This document shows, piece after piece, positions 34,561 to 46,398 of a DNA stretch of 64,000 nucleotides. The notes beneath the pieces were generated by a model that saw nothing but the letters and a program-made list of their open reading frames with translations, had not been told where the DNA came from and did not search any database. Position 1 is the stretch's first letter. Each line of letters begins with the position of its first letter. Position numbers and translations under genes: made by a program. The DNA lies in NCBI GenBank assembly GCA_027924585.1, contig BSBM01000096.1, positions 1,488,001 to 1,552,000 of the forward strand, written 5' to 3'. The stretch is from Larix kaempferi. Taxonomy: Eukaryota > Streptophyta > Pinopsida > Pinales > Pinaceae.

Positions 34561-37499
34561 CGGCTTGATAATTAGATCAATTGTTTCAACAAATAGACCT
34601 TATGAATGAGTCTCGACAACAATTTAACGAGAATTTGCAGGTGCTATCTAACAAGGTTGTGAAGATGGAAAGGAACCAATAGCCTGTTATAGTATCAGAT
34701 ATGCCCTGACTCAGAGACAACTGGTACTAATTCGATGATTAGATTTTCACAATCGTATGCACCAATGTAAGACAAAATTATCACCTAATGAGCCTGTAAA
34801 ATTATGAATGAAGTCGATTTAGCGACTATCTTTTACAAACCAATGGTCACTAGTTCAATTCGTATAGGACCTCAAGAATTATATGTAAAACTGGAAATGC
34901 GCCATCCAAAGTCAAGACCGATTCGTTATAATCTCTTGGAGGGCCATGCGTTAGAAAAATACCTCAGCGTGATCATCAGCTGCATGAGATTGACCAGCAT
35001 TGTGAGAAGAAGAATGCAGTGAAGTCCACTCATCCAACATTTTAAAACTTCCTTCCAAAATACTATTAGCTTGTCTTCCGTTTATAGGTTTGTGCCCCGA
35101 TCAAATTGGAGGGTACCCTGAGGATGAGAAATCCCTACTAATCAGTACAGATATAAGAAAGGCGATGTGCTCTAGATAGAAAATAAAATATAATTTCAGA
35201 CACCATGTGGAAATAACGATCTGTGTCATATTCAAAAAAATGTTAATTGAAAATAGCAAGAGCGCTGTGACAACGCTCATGCAAATTTTAGATTTTCAAA
35301 CCTTAGATCCTTATATATCACAACTACGCTCTCATTTATCACAAATTATATATCACAACTACGCTCTCATTTATCACAGAAAGAAGACTTCAAACTATGA
35401 ACTAAGGATCAAGCTTGAATCTTCTCAAGCTTTCAACAACAGCATTTAATTATCAACTACAGTCAAATTCATCTGCACATAACCCGAAAGAAAATCCATA
35501 AATTTAAGATCCGTTGTTCAAATTCTAACTGCAAATTTTCTTTGAAAATTAGGTTAATCTTTTTTTCTTCGTAGAAAAGCATTTAGTACTCGTTAGATTT
35601 CAACACATTGCAACCTATTGTCCTTAATTAGATCATGAGGTATTGCTGATCAGCACAGTCACATTTTGCATATTTTTCATGAATGGAAAGAAAAGATTTC
35701 GAAGATTCAGGAAGGTAAGGCATAGAGGAATTCAACCTATAGTTGAAACGCCCAGCATCGAATGTTGGAAATGCAGACAAGCGTGAATTAAGAGTCGACA
35801 ACCCGACCACCATATAAGGGGGGCGTACTTTACTTTTTCTCTGTCATGGACGAGTACAGAAAGAAAATTATAAATTTTACACTCAATTAAAAAAACCTCG
35901 GCTAAATGGAAGAAAATGTGTTTAAATATGTATGTGTAGAACAACCATTTTAAGGGGTCTCAAAAAATAACGTAGCATACTTTTGAAGTTTGAAGTGAGG
36001 AGAGGGGAACTTCAAAGGAAATAATGGTGTGGATACATGAAGCGCGTAGGATGAAAGAAAACCAAAACGCCCCACTTTTCCGACGATTTTGATTTAAAAA
36101 CGGGTAAAATTTTTGCTAGAAAATGTTATTTTCGCATTTTTGTAATTTCAGCAATTGGGATTGTCTCCTCTAGACTAATTGCCCAATTTTAAAACTACCT
36201 AGATCGTCAAAATTGCGATCTGAATACTCTAAATTGTGAATTTGGTAAGAGTTGCTCTGCAGGGTGAGTCAAAGCGTTTTAGTTAGCCCTATCACTTTAA
36301 AGTATAAATAATAAATAATGGGTTTTTTTAAGTTTAATGGTCATAGTTAAAGTGTTGGTGAACTAAGTTTCAAGAAATTAACAACCTTATTGAAATTAAA
36401 GTGGGTCTCTCTTTTCTTTTTTTGAGAGACCAATATCTTTTGATTGTTTTATGATATTTATAGTTACTAGTATATGAGAACATGGTATTCGTGGATATTT
36501 ATGTAGGGTGTTGAGATGGTGGAAAGCTTCCACCAATTCATCCTTCCCTTTGCAATTCAAACTCGAAGGGCATGCAGGCAAACAACATAAGTCATGTTGG
36601 AAGGGATCCTTCAATTTAAACATATCGACGGGACAATTGCATTCATAGTTGGAGCATGCATCATAAAGCAATGGTTGAAATGTGATGGGGACAACTCATA
36701 ATACACCCCTAACTCTAGAGAATTGACGTCGATAATTCTTCTAATGGGAAACACCACATACACTCTAAGGTTCCTATCTGAATCTATTCTCACAAACCTT
36801 AGCAGACAATAGTTGCCTAATCTAAATGTAGAAAAAGTTGAAGTATCAAACAAAGAAGTGGATGAAATAAGGATCCATGACTAACTATGTCAAAGTGTAT
36901 CAGGGGATGGATAAATACGATGAGACAAGGAGCTTGTGGTATCTCCATTGTGGAGTTGTGATAGAAGTTGAAGCTCATAATCAAGCCAATGCAACTTTTT
37001 TTTAGCAATATCTCGTCCCCAACCACCTTTGGCAGCCTTGAACTCAACCACCTTTTAGTAAGGTGATTGCCACTAATTGAAAGGGAGGTGGGACTAAGCA
37101 ATGAAGAGTGGAGATCTCATCTTTGACAGCTTTTGGTGGCCTCAACTCGGATTTTTTTAAAAAATGAGCAACATCACCACCTAAGATGTTAAGCAAAATA
37201 CTTTAGCTCAATTTTGCACTCTGGTCTCTCTGTATGATTTCACACAAACCCATTTTTGTTTTGGGTGAAAACTAGTATTTTTGGTTGATTGGCAAGGATA
37301 GGAGTTTCCCAACGAATGTCCATACAATACATTGCAACCTTTAGAATTAGTTAATAATTGAATCATTCACTCACCATATCAAACTAACTACTAAATAAGC
37401 AATCGTGCATTTACATTTGGGAGCATCTAAAATTTTATTGAAAGGATCTAACACATCTAACAACAAGTTCATAATATACTATAGAAAGTCAAACTCGAG
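34561..37499. other. Unassigned region with two overlapping minus-strand open frames
   Basis: Most of this stretch shows nothing. At 36396-36853 two minus-strand frames overlap with a shift and together read like one eroded protein (YELSPSHFNHCFMMHAP, LKDPFQHDLCCLP, GKDELVEAFHHLN, HKYPRIPCSH). I do not recognise it. It has the look of a retroelement or gene remnant. AT-rich direct repeats (TATATCACAACTACGCTCTC) lie at about 35313 and 35348. Confidence 0.4.
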
Positions 37500-37990
37500 T
37501 GCAAGTAGTGACATGATTTGCATCAAGTTCCACACAAATTTCAAGCTAGCGATAAGGTATGTGTGCACTTGAGAAAGAGTAAGTCACAAGCTGCCACGGG
37601 AATCTCAAACCACTCTAATGTGGGCCTTACACGATCACCAAGGCTATGGGTGAGAATGCTTTTGAATTGAATATTCCCTCGTTCCTTGCACCCTATATTT
37701 AATGTGGAGTTGCTTCAGCCATATTTTCCACCCCTATTGGATACCTCGGAGGTGGCAAAGAACTCATCTCCTACCAAACTCAAACATGAATACATTGCTA
37801 CAATTGACTTGATCATGGACACTAAGATGAAGGGAACTTGCCAACAAAACATACAACTCTATCGGGTTGTCAAGTGAGGGAAACTTATTCACCAAGGCAA
37901 GTGGTTCAAGGGGAGTTAGATTTAGAAGAAGTTTAATCTAATGGAGGAACTTGACACAATGGAGAACATTTCTTCCTAAGTTGGGATGAC
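37500..37990 (+). pseudogene. Gypsy integrase C-terminal tail
   Basis: The broken frames read KVCVHLRKSKSQ, then PIFNVELLQPYFPPLLDTSE (about 37690-37750), TIDLIMDTKMKGTCQQNIQLYRVV (about 37800-37870) and IHQGKW. This is the integrase C-terminus and chromodomain-like tail of a plant gypsy family different from gypsy I. The start and catalytic core are missing. Confidence 0.75.
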
Positions 37991-39079
37991 TAATCTAGGT
38001 GGATACAAGTTGCCATCCACCTCAAAAATGGCCCTACACCTTGGAATTCTACAATAGTTTTTGATATTCCAACACACTTTTCAAGCACTTCCCAATCATT
38101 TTTGCTAGTTAACATGGCCTCCTAATATTTGGTTGTGAGGTCTACCAAACACATAGAGCTTGGAATAAGCTTTGTAATAGTCCAAGAAATTGCCTAAACA
38201 ACTATCATATGCAAATGTTATGGTCCCGGGACATTGAGTATCAACTAGGCTGCTTAGGACCTGCATTCTATTTGCCACCTCATCTCCCAAGGTTAGGATT
38301 TTGGATCTTAGGGTTTTAGATTAAGTAGTTTCAACCTCTTGTAATGGGCTTCTTTGTGAATGGGTGTAGTCAACACATATCTCTTCAAAGAAAATCTACC
38401 ACCATTCTAGTCATTTTGTATTACTTTGCATATTACAATGTTTTTGTATTTCGTTCTTTAAGAGAGTTGGGGTTTCACTATATTATTGTGCTCTTTGTAA
38501 TAGCTCTATGTGCTTCCCCTTATATTGTTATCTTTGTTCTCCACATGATCTAGGTCAAAAAATGTTATTATAATTATTCCCAATGTTAAGGAAAGCATTA
38601 GAGAAGGCACATAAGTGCTCATTTATAATGATAATATTATATCCCAAAAAGTTTGAAAGGTGCTCTTTGAATTTAGGCAAGGGGGCATTGGTGAGAGTTA
38701 GTCTAATGGGGTGATCCATGAACAAAGGATTTATACCCCATTCACTTCATCGGCATGGATCTTTTGTGGAATTCACTTATAGTCTATGCTCTCAACCTCA
38801 TACCGTGATCTATGTTTCTTTGTCTTGTGCAATTATGTGTAAACTACCCAGCGACACTATCCAAGATTAGAGGTATGGCCCGGTCTCTGGTGTAAACTGC
38901 ACACAACAACCAACTAACAACTCAACAATAATCAGGCCAGTTAGAAACAAGACTCTATAAATACTCTACCACTAAGAACTTTGTCTTCAGTGCAATTCCT
39001 CTGCATGTTGATATCCAGCTTAATTGCATCACTCAAAATGATCAAGGTTGAGAAACCATCATGCTTATATGTGTGCGGT
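37991..39079. other. Unassigned region
   Basis: No supported gene. A 69-codon hydrophobic open frame (38344-38553) looks like chance AT-rich sequence. Around 38940-38990 CTATAAATACTC could be an LTR TATA box, possibly of the element whose integrase tail lies just upstream. Confidence 0.45.
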
Positions 39080-39399
39080 CAGTTGTAGTCGTAGATCATT
39101 ACTATTTTTCCTAATGATGGTGAGGATGTCACAGAAGTACTCAGGACCAAAGCATTAAGCGGAAATGATGGTACTTCCTACTCTAGATGGTTGTATGTGT
39201 AACAAACAAATCAAATCCTAAGTTTAGTGTTTCGACTATCAAGACTCTACCCATATCAAGACACGTGTTCCATCATCGCAAAAGAAAAGGATGAGATCAT
39301 ATGTAATGATGGTACTTCTTGCTCTAGATGGATGTACGTGTAAAATAGGCACAAATAAATCAAAGCCTAAGTTTAGTGTTTCAACTATCAAGACTCTAC
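39080..39399. repeat. Left copy of a 320-bp duplication flanking gypsy II
   Basis: It starts CAGTTGTAGTCGTAG and ends ACTCTAC directly against the 5' LTR. It is repeated at exactly the same length at 44097-44416 with only a few substitutions. Inside it is a tandem repeat with a 141-bp period (AATGATGGTACTTC at 39164 and 39305). Confidence 0.95.
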
Positions 39400-39767
39400 T
39401 GTTAGGAACCTATGTCAACCCTTCTCTTTACTATGTTAGTATATTGTTGTTGGACGCATATGCTTTGTAAGTCGTCCCGTAGTTTATATTAGCCCATAGT
39501 ATTGACCCATAGTATTGGACGCATATGCTTTGTAAGTTGTCCTGTAGTATTATATGTCCCATGGTTTTGACTCATAGTATTGGGCATAGACTTAGTATAT
39601 AAGTGTGTGTTGAGGTCATTGAAGGCACGGTGAAGTTAATTGTATTGAGCTTGCTCAAAGGAGGTTGCCCCCTCGAAGTGGCCCGTGATCAATATAAAAG
39701 TGATTATGTTCTGTTATTTCTGATATCTTGTGTATTTGCATTAATTAATTATTGCAGGTTCATCACA
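39400..39767 (+). mobile_element. 5' LTR of gypsy II
   Basis: It runs from TGTTAGGAACC to CATCACA, two bases before the primer site. It has a TATA-like TATATAAGTGTG at about 39596. A GGAGGTTGCCCCCTC block at 39660-39674 is shared with gypsy I. Confidence 0.85.
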
Positions 39768-39769
39768 TC

Positions 39770-39781
39770 TGGTATCAAAGC
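39770..39781 (+). other. Primer binding site of gypsy II
   Basis: TGGTATCAAAGC is one change from the tRNA-Met type TGGTATCAGAGC. Confidence 0.85.
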
Positions 39782-41170
39782 ACTTTCCTTGGCACAAGTG
39801 GGAATTTTTTTTTTCATTTTTTGGGCGGCGACTTTCAGATCAATTTATGAAACTTTCTGCACAAAATCAGAAGAAACCGATTGCATATCTGAATTCCTCT
39901 TTCAAAAATACGCAGTTTCAAAAAAAAAATCATCTCATTTGGAGTTCTAAAAGTGGAAATATCGCGGATTTAAAATCAGCAATTTTTCAGAATTTCGGTG
40001 ACGGCCGCGGAAATTGCGGCGAGAAAATCTTTTGACCGAGTGCCCAGATTTCTATTCCGCGTTCATGGGTAGAAGCAGAGTGGTTGTTCCAGCTCCGGAA
40101 ACATGCTATAATAGCGATTCTGAGCAATATAGATCCGGTTTTTGAACATTGGGTGGAATTTCTGCCCAAATTTTTTCTATTGCAAGTTCGGATTTGGGAA
40201 TAATCCCTATCCGCTTAACTGTGGGAAGTACTTGGGCATAAGCCCTAAAACTCATTGTGAGGAGTACCACAGGCACCCCGAAGTAGCTGTCCCATTGAGA
40301 GGACCTACCAGCGAAAAGGGCAACGACCTCTACCTGATTGACTAGTTCCCACCCGTGAGGTAAACCAAGAGTTGTCGTTTGTGGCAAAGCGGTTATCAGT
40401 TTTACCTGAGCCATGGAGTGAGGGGTACTGCCCCAATACGCAAACCGTCAGACAGCATTGGTGGCCGAGTGAAAACCCTGAACTGTTAGGAAGCCGCACA
40501 TACCTGGGGTCCATATCTACTTTCAGCTGAACTATTGTCGATCACTGCTGTGCCGTTTCAGATCCATTTTGCAAGCCGTTCCAGATCCAACCGTTCGGCG
40601 TTGTTCCAGATTCTTTCTGAGCCGTAGCCGCTCCAGTCTGTCAAAAAAAAAAAAAAAATCCGAGCCGTAGCCGCTCCAGTGTGAACAAAAAAAAAAAAAA
40701 AATCAGTTTTTCCTCCATATCTCCCTTGTTTTACCTCTGTTTCCCTTGAAATTTTCAGGGAACCCCTGTCATTCCATTCTGCATATTTCATTCCTGAGGA
40801 CCCTATCCTCAATCCCCCTTCCTACAGCCCGAAATCTCACATTTGCATATTTTTAGGGTTTGCCATAACTTCCTCAGATTTCACCCAATCACCTTCAAAT
40901 TTTACCACAGAGTTCCTTTCTGAATTCTGCTTCTTTGTTCCCCTCTGCCAAATTTTTCCATTCTTTCACCCCGCTTCTGAAATCCTCATTTTTGCTTCCC
41001 TGTCTATCCAACAGTGTCCAAAACCTAGTCAAACCCCAATTATCCTTCTGATTTTTTCCCAAATCCAACTTTTCCCTTACTGAAGTAGTTCCTGTTTTTG
41101 TTTTCCTACCCAGTCAACCAAAAAAAAAAAAAACCTGGTTATGGTTGTCACCTGTGCAGGAGCACACACC
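39782..41170 (+). other. Gypsy II leader, with a GC-rich segment
   Basis: This is about 1.4 kb before gag. 40020-40530 is GC-richer than its surroundings, and its minus strand holds a 103-codon open stretch (40106-40414: GWELVNQVEVVALFAGRSS, YFGVPVVLLTMSFRAYAQVL) that reads like real protein but that I do not recognise. 40640-40700 has two A-runs separated by a repeated GAGCCGTAGCCGCTCCAG. The rest is T/C-rich. The GC-rich piece may be a captured host fragment. Confidence 0.55.
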
Positions 41171-43654
41171 ATGGAGGAAGCACTGGCAGCCATCCAAACC
41201 AAACTCCAAGATCTGGATGAAAAATTGATCAGCCTCCATCTGTAGCATTCAGCCATGAATAATACCAGACAGCCAGAATCTTTTGCAGCCACCGGGTTCT
41301 CTGCTTCTAGCAATTTTCGTGGGCCGAAGCTTGATTTTCCTCGCTTCAATGGTACTGATCCGACTGGATGGATATACCGAGCAGAACAATATTTCCGTCT
41401 GCATAATACTTTTGATGTTCAGAAAGTTCCACTTGCATCCTTTCATTTGGAACAGGAAGCCCTTCAATGGTACCGTTGGTACATCAAAGCTCATCCCGAG
41501 CCAAACTGGACAGATTTTTGCCAACTCATTTTGCCACTATTTGGTCCTAGTTCTTTTGACGACTTCACAGGAGCACTCACTAAACTTCACCAAACTGGCA
41601 CAGTGAGAGAGTATCAGATGGAATTTGAGAAACTAGCCAATCACACAGAAGGATTGTCTGATGAATTCTACAGGAGTTGTTTTATCAGTGGTCTCAAGGA
41701 TGAAATCCGCTCAGAGGTCAAAATGTTTTGTCCCAACACAATGATGGAAGTCCTAGGGTTGGCTAAGTTGGCCAAGGACAAGATCGCAGCTCAACAACGC
41801 TCCAAACCCACCTTTGTTCCCTTCAGAAATATGGGTTCCCAACGACCTCCCATCACGCCTGCTCCTCAACCAACTCCTATCAAGCATTTGTCTGAAATAG
41901 AAATGCAGGCACGCCGAGAAAAAGGGCTTTGCTATAATTGTGATGAGAAATTCACTCGGGGACATAGATGTGTTCAACAAAAGCTCTATCTCTTGGATGT
42001 GGATTCTCCGCCTGCCTTAGAACTTGGTGAAGAAGCTACAGATATAGTAGATGAGCCGGTCGACATGCAACACCCGTCTGTTGACACCCCACCTCAGGAC
42101 GACCCACCCGAGATCTCTCTCCATGCTGTAACCGGCGTCACCACCCCACAAACAATGCGGGTTAGGGGATACTTCAAGAAGCTCCCTCTTACCATACTCA
42201 TTGATTCTGGTAGCACTCATAACTTCATTGACCCTCGAATTGCCAAACAGGCTGATTGTTTTGTCCATCATTGCTCCAACTTTGAAGTCATGGTTGCCAA
42301 TGGGGGCACCTTACCTTGCAAGGGGAAGTGTCACAATGTGCGTATCTCTATGGAAGATTATAACCTACGCTCTGACATGTTTGCCTTGCCCTTAGGCGAA
42401 TGTGATGTGGTTTTGAGCGTTCAATGGTTACGCACACTTGGCCCCATCTTATGGGATTTTGCTGAACTTTGGATGCAGTTTAAAGTCAATGGGGCACAAC
42501 ACAAATTTAGGGGCTTACAACCACGGTCTCTCTGCATCATCAGTTCACATCGCCTGGAAAAAATCCTTAAGAAGAATTCACATGGTGTCATCGCTCAGCT
42601 TAATTCCATTCAGATGCACCCATCAACAGTCTCCACTACTCCCTTGGATAGATATGCAGGTATCTTTGTTGAACCAATGAGCTTGCTGCCTTCAAGAGAC
42701 CTTTCTGATAAGAATGTAGCCACATCTACCTCTCAGCAGGAAATGATGGCTATTTTGCATGCAGTACAGAAGTGGCAGCCATACCTATTAGGCAATTATT
42801 TCTTCATCAAGACTGATCTCCCGAGTCTGAAAAATTTTCTGGAACAATGGGTCTCCTCCCCAACACACCTGCAATGGGTTATCCAACTCATGGGTTATCC
42901 CTATGTGATCACTCACAAGAAGTGTAAGGACAATATGGTGGAAGATGCTCCTTCTCGCACAATTGATGACCCAGTTTCTCTTATAGCTCTTTCTCTGCTT
43001 GTTCCAAATTGGTTGCAATATGTTCAACAGGGCTATCTCTTCTATGAACTCCATGCTTCTTCATCAACAAGGCACTCTGGGTTCTGCAAAATGTATGACC
43101 AGGAACAATGTAACTTCTTTTGGCCGGGACTAAAAATGACAATTCAACAGATGGTGGCTAACGATTATACTTTCCAAGTCAACAAGGGGGAACCGACACT
43201 CCTTTCGGGATTGATCAAAACCTTGCCCATCCCTACACAGCTTTGGCCAACTATTTCTATGGATTTCCTAGCAGCACTCTGGTGGTACAATACCACATCT
43301 CAAAGGACACCATATGAAGCAGTCTATGGACAAACACCGCCAGTTCTTCTTCCATACACCCTTAGCAGCTCCCCAGTTCAGGAAATTGACTCGGTTCTTT
43401 GAAACCACGATCAGATTCTTCCCATTCTGCAGGACAATCTTCACATGGCCAGAATTCGCCAGAAACAACAAGCCGATCAGCACCGTTCTGAGCGCATTTT
43501 CTATGCAGCTGACAGGGTCCTTCTTCATCTACAGCCTTCCAAGCAATCCTCCTTGACACTCCAAAGGCGTCAGTGGCCCGAAATGCAAACCGAGGATGCT
43601 ACCGGGGAACCACTCCTTCAGATTCTGCAGCAATTTCTCCAACCAAAGCTTTGA
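41171..43654 (+). pseudogene. Gypsy II Gag-protease-RNase H fusion frame, RT and integrase core deleted
   Basis: ATG at 41171 is followed by TAG 41243-41245, then an uninterrupted 715-codon frame from ATG 41255 to TGA 43400-43402. The same frame continues to 43654. In order from 41255, Retrotrans_gag occupies residues about 20-175, the zinc knuckle CYNCDEKFTRGHRC about 226-239, and an aspartic protease (LIDSGSTHNFID) about 316-327. At about 485 FVEPMSLLPSR, the start of the RT region, joins directly to DLSDKNVATSTSQQEMMAIL, late RNase H, apparently across a shared Ser-Arg. The integrase zinc module has lost both Cys (NDYTFQVNKGE). MDFLA then jumps to WWYNTT, removing the DDE core. RT YxDD and all integrase catalytic residues are absent. 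Confidence 0.88.
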
Positions 43655-43670
43655 GGACAAAGCTTTTTCT

Positions 43671-43682
43671 AAGGGAGAGGGG
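43671..43682 (+). other. Polypurine tract of gypsy II
   Basis: AAGGGAGAGGGG lies directly before the 3' LTR TG at 43684. Confidence 0.9.
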
Positions 43683-43683
43683 A

Positions 43684-44096
43684 TGTTAGGAACCTATGTC
43701 AACCCTTCTCTTTACTATGTTAGTATATTGTTGTTGGACGCATATGCTTTGTAAGTCGTCCCGTAGTATTTGTTGATCCATAGTTTATATTAGCCCATAA
43801 TATTGAACCATAGTTTATATTAGCCCATAATATTGAACCATAGTATTGGACGCATATGCTTTGTAAGTCGTCCTGTAGTATTATATGTCCCATGGTTTTA
43901 ACTCATAGTATTGGGCATAGACTTAGTATATAAGTGTGTGTTGAGGTCATTGAAGGCACGGTGAAGTTAATTGTATTGAGCTTGCTCAAAGGAGGTTGCC
44001 CCCTCGAAGTGGCCCGTGATCAATATAAAAGTGATTCTATTCTGTTATTTATGATATCTTGTGTATTTGCATTAATTAATTATTGCAGGTTGATAT
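43684..44096 (+). mobile_element. 3' LTR of gypsy II
   Basis: It has the same start as the 5' LTR and an extra copy of a TAGTTTATATTAGCCCATA unit (about 43782-43830). It matches the 5' LTR to GCAGGTT (44085-44091), then reads GATATCA instead of CATCACA. GTTGATATC also occurs upstream in the left flank at 39008, so the true end may be 44091 with a joined host piece. Confidence 0.8.
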
Positions 44097-44416
44097 CAGT
44101 TGTAGTCGTAGGTCATTACTATTTTTCCTAATGATGGTGAGGATGTCACAGAAGTACTAAAGACCAAAGCATTAAGCGGAAATGATGGTACTTCCTACTC
44201 TAGATGGTTGTATGTGTAACAAACAAATCAAATCCTAAGTTTAGTGTTTCGACTATCAAGACTCTACCCATATCAAGACACGTGTTCCATCATCGCAAAA
44301 GAAAAGGATGAGATCATATGTAATGATGGTACTTCTTGCTCTAGATGGATGTACGTGTAAAATAGGCACAAATAAATCAAAGCCTAAGTTTAGTGTTTCA
44401 ACTATCAAGACTCTAC
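44097..44416. repeat. Right copy of the 320-bp duplication
   Basis: It repeats 39080-39399 without length change. The unique continuation of the second 141-bp tandem unit (CCATATCAAGACAC) follows only here, so this side is the uninterrupted host locus. Confidence 0.95.
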
Positions 44417-46061
44417 CCATATCAAGACACTTGTTCCATCGTTGCAAAAGAAAAGGATGAGATCAGATCTAATGTTAACCAACCAAGCATAAAAGGTTAC
44501 AATGCAAAGAAGATATCGGTAAGTATGAAACTTAGAACTTGGTTTCTTTACTTGGGAAAAAAATCTAGATGGGTTACAGTGATAGGCAAGTGTGACTAAG
44601 AAGCCATTATGTATGAATATCTTTGAACCCACCGAATGGATATGTATTAGCCAAAGAATAAAGACTTAGGATTTGGTGTAGCATTGCATTAGTTGACTTT
44701 GGGTGAGTTATATAACCTATCAAGATCCTTGTAGATAGCAAGATCTGGGTTTGAAATTAGATATGTCATAGAGAAGAATGAATCTATTGTAGAGACAAAT
44801 ATTTAGAAGGGTAAAGGCCAAAACCATCTAAGATACTCCACCTAGTCCTATGAATCCACTTAGTACAAATACAAGAGCAAGGATTGTGTGCAACCCGCAA
44901 TAAACTTGCAAAAAATGGAGGTTACAAGCTTATCTACACTAGTAATTGACATGTGGTGGAGCTGCATTCTAGGATGTAAAGAAACCATCAATATTCAGAG
45001 GCACAACAAATTGAGAGCTTGAAATTGAAAGATCAAAAGGAAAAGACGAATACAAAAAAAGAATCCATTTGTGGAATATACAAACAAGCTAAAGAACATG
45101 ATGCACATAAAAGGCACAAGATGACAAAGTCATAGTAGGGTGGGAAAAGTTGAAAAAGATGTTATGAGATGCTCTAAATAGAGAAATTGTGCATGGCAAG
45201 GCTATAGAAGTAAAGCACAAGTTGATAGTTTTCTTTGATAAAGTGGTACCCTTTGGTCTAGAAGCACTCAAAGTCGAGGCAAAGACTTGCAAAATGGTTA
45301 TCAAGGTAACCGCCTTTCTATGTCTAGTGGTAAAAGAGTGATGGGGGTTACAAGATTGGAAGCCATAAAAGAAGCCAAACAAAGAGAAGTTGTGGAGAAA
45401 TAATGCCAAGCACAAGTCATAGTCATGGAGCAAACCAAAAGACAAGAGGTAGAGGAATTAAATGAGGCAAAATAATTAAATAAAAGAATTTAGAACTTTG
45501 TGACTCCCATCATTGCCAAAACCCACACTCAAATAGGATTTTTGGATCAGTAATGCATGAAAAATATATTTGTTATGGATGAAGTTCCAAAATCATTAGG
45601 AGATCATAGCACATTAAGAAAAGTTGATTCACGACAAGATATAAGGTTGTCATAGAGGCTATTAGCATATATACCTAAAGGTGGTAACTATGACTAGTGT
45701 GCATAAGATGATTTAGTCTAGGTAGCTTTCCATGCAACAAGATAAATTAGAGGATCAAAAGAAACATCATACAGAACTTGGCATGAGATCTTACGTGGAT
45801 AACCTAAGGGTTGTTCATGTCTGCAAAGGGCATGAAGCAAAAAACCAAGATCAAAGTCAAGGCTTATATGGAGAAGGCCCCAATAGAAGACAATGCAACT
45901 AAGGAAGCAATTATGAAATTCATCCACCATATCAAAGAAGTCACATCATGTCAGAGTCCCATTTTCCAAGCCTACTCATTTTTTTGAGATGCTACAATTT
46001 GACAACTCTCGAAGATTGAGCCAATTTTTGAGGAATGACCATCGCATCCAACTTAATATGG
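44417..46061. other. Unassigned region
   Basis: About 1.6 kb lies between gypsy II and gypsy III. The Lys/Glu-rich wording around 45180-45480 suggests an eroded coding sequence on the plus strand (VKHKLIVFFDKVVPFGLEALK) that I do not recognise. No intact gene. Confidence 0.45.
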
Positions 46062-46066
46062 TGTGG

Positions 46067-46387
46067 TGTTGTAGTCTCAGGAATCGTATAGGTTACCAGT
46101 AATACATCATATATATATATATATATATATAAGATCACATGAGCATATAACATACAAGAACACAATAAAAGAGTAAATGGGACAACAACAACAAGCCTTT
46201 GTATCAATAGAGATAAAATATTGTACAATGGTGTCTCTAAATTCATGGTTCAACAACCTATATATATTGTTTACAAGTAGTTATTTAGTTATAAATGTCA
46301 ATTTGTTCGGCTAACCGACCGACTGGACTGACCCGAATACGGTTGGTCGGAGGACCTAGTCGGCCAATCGATTAGGCTCCTCCAACA
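46067..46387 (-). mobile_element. 3' LTR of gypsy III
   Basis: It reads TGTTGGAGGAGCC...CTACAACA on the minus strand. It holds a TA microsatellite (about 46108-46132). The polypurine tract GGTGGGGGAGA is at 46388-46398, just upstream in the element's sense. Confidence 0.9.
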
Positions 46388-46398
46388 TCTCCCCCACC

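Larger units (their letters stand above)
39400..44096 (+). mobile_element. Gypsy II, RT/IN-deleted LTR retrotransposon
   Basis: It has a 5' LTR (39400-39767), primer site, leader, gag-PR-RNase H frame, polypurine tract and 3' LTR (43684-44096). The LTRs differ by about five substitutions over some 330 aligned bases plus one indel of a short repeat, so insertion was fairly recent. Neither RT nor the integrase core is encoded, so it must have been copied with enzymes from a relative. Instead of a 5-bp target duplication it sits between 320-bp direct repeats. Its last bases are not those of the 5' LTR. Confidence 0.88.

Noticed and set aside
38344-38553. 69-codon hydrophobic frame that could be a small membrane protein
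   Set aside because: AT-rich composition, no neighbours, no signals. It cannot be told from chance.
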